From positions 1 through 7,661 of the forward strand of contig SDWK01000387.1 of the NCBI GenBank assembly GCA_004195335.1: a stretch of DNA of 7,661 bases, in the 5' to 3' direction. Shown one piece after another: positions 7,227-7,661 of the stretch. The notes beneath the pieces were generated by a model. That model was given only the letters and a program-made list of their open reading frames with translations. It ran no database searches and had not been told where the DNA came from. Within the stretch, counting starts at the first letter, position 1; every line of letters starts with the position of its first letter. The position numbers were made by a program, and so were the translations under genes. The stretch is from Shewanella sp. GTDB taxonomy: Bacteria; Pseudomonadota; Gammaproteobacteria; Enterobacterales; Shewanellaceae.

Positions 7227-7557
7227 ATACCAATTCCATTAAATAGTTGGTCATTCAGCGGGAATTAAAATCACTGCAGGCAAGTAAGTGGATTGTAGCT
7301 AATAGTTATTCTCGGCAACAAGCTCCTGCGTTGCTCTACCTCCTAAATCCATTTAGTCGTATATCGAAAACCACATTCGCAGCATAAAGTGATTTACCTT
7401 TTGCTTTAAACATCAGCCGCACTACGTGAGCTTCTCAGGGCTTACACTACTACGTTGCATAATCTCAAAAGGGAATAACCATTTTTTCAACAATGCGCCT
7501 TGAATTGAAAGCCCTGAGACAGCTCTGAATTGATCACATATTTAATGGAACTGGTAT
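7227..7557. mobile_element. MITE-like non-autonomous element with terminal inverted repeats
   Basis: The left end at 7227-7258 (beginning ATACCAATTCCATTAAATA) and the reverse complement of the right end at 7525-7557 (beginning ATACCAGTTCCATTAAATA) align over 33 columns. There are four mismatches and one gap, and both arms end in TTCAG. The 331-bp interior encodes no transposase or other long open frame. It does contain a strong subterminal inverted repeat (7428-7525) and smaller symmetrical motifs, such as CTAAAT/ATTTAG at 7343-7356. Small size, inverted ends, no coding capacity and AT-rich flanks are the features of a MITE. A similar end occurs at 1-22. Target-site duplication is not clear; TA at each edge is possible. 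The mobilising transposase is unknown. A large structured REP-like repeat is the alternative reading. Confidence 0.7.
7428..7525. repeat. Internal inverted repeat (long-loop hairpin) inside the MITE-like element
   Basis: TCTCAGGGCTT at 7433-7443 is the exact reverse complement of AAGCCCTGAGA at 7509-7519. With a single-base bulge the pairing extends outward by GAGCT/AGCTC (7428-7432 with 7521-7525), giving 16 base pairs around a 65-base loop. The outer arm touches the right terminal inverted repeat, so the right half of the element could fold into a cruciform or, if transcribed, a stable RNA stem. Confidence 0.75.
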
Positions 7558-7661
7558 TATATTAGAGAAGTAAAAAGGATATTCGGGAAGCAGGGATAGT
7601 TTTTCGAGAACATCACAAGAGATGATGCTCCCGAAGAACTTGTCTTTGAAGTGTTGTGGTC
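7534..7661 (-). CDS. Possible 3' end of an unidentified minus-strand gene (partial)
   Basis: Reading leftward from the window edge, one minus-strand frame stays open for 41 codons to a TGA at plus 7534-7536. The peptide contains HFKDKFFGSIISCDVLEKL and then LLPEYPFYFS, which looks protein-like but is not a family I recognise. The final residues and the stop codon lie inside the right terminal repeat of the MITE-like element. If the gene is real, the insertion supplied its C-terminus and stop. The start lies outside the window. A second minus-strand frame is also open over much of the same stretch, so chance is a serious alternative. Confidence 0.25.
   Translation of the reverse strand, partial: PQHFKDKFFGSIISCDVLEKLSLLPEYPFYFSNIIPVPLNM

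Noticed and set aside
7582..7635. Inverted repeat TTCGGGA/TCCCGAA with an inner CATC/GATG pair, considered as a hairpin or attachment site
   Set aside because: The arms are short with a one-base bulge and a loop of about 35 bases, and there is no T tract. It also falls within a possible coding frame.
7011..7661. CRISPR array, tRNA or toxin-antitoxin genes in the right-hand non-coding region
   Set aside because: There are no regularly spaced direct repeats, no cloverleaf or TPsiC-arm consensus, and no paired small genes with ribosome binding sites.

Overview
The window looks like chromosomal DNA from a marine gammaproteobacterium. Shewanella or a close relative is the best guess. This rests on moderate GC content, on the protein sequences of the MsbA, LpxK, Trm112-like and DUF2062 genes, and on AT-rich repeats ending in ATACCAATTCCATTAAAT, which I recall as common in such genomes. 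The genus is an inference from reading, not from a database search.

Layout, left to right. Bases 1-22 look like one end of a dispersed repeat. Bases 101-964 (+) encode an exported metallo-beta-lactamase-fold hydrolase. It converges on a four-gene minus-strand operon, and the two are separated by a bidirectional rho-independent terminator at 1018-1047. Read in its own direction, the operon is comEC (6472-4169), msbA (4136-2319), lpxK (2318-1305) and a ycaR/Trm112-like gene (1273-1091). Gaps are 32, 0 and 31 bases, so one transcript is likely. A DUF2062 membrane protein (6504-7010, +) diverges from comEC with only 31 bases between the two starts. The last 650 bases hold no convincing complete gene. 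Their main content is a 331-bp element (7227-7557) with imperfect 32/33-bp terminal inverted repeats and a strong internal inverted repeat. It looks like a MITE-type non-autonomous element. Beyond it, a minus-strand open frame of unknown nature runs off the window end and stops inside the element's terminal repeat.

Function. LpxK adds the 4'-phosphate to the lipid A precursor and MsbA flips core-lipid A across the inner membrane, so the middle of the operon is essential lipopolysaccharide biogenesis. The ycaR-like protein is a small zinc-binding-type protein that travels with lpxK in enterobacteria. ComEC is the inner-membrane DNA-uptake channel and is the usual upstream neighbour of msbA in this lineage. 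The enterobacterial operon continues into kdsB, but here the convergent hydrolase gene and the terminator follow ycaR instead.

I see no strong evidence for a new multi-gene system. The points most worth a second look are the MITE-like element and its second end at the window start, the glycine/asparagine-rich insertion in MsbA's first periplasmic loop, the missing kdsB, and the very tight comEC/DUF2062 divergent junction with its in-frame repeat of the start region.
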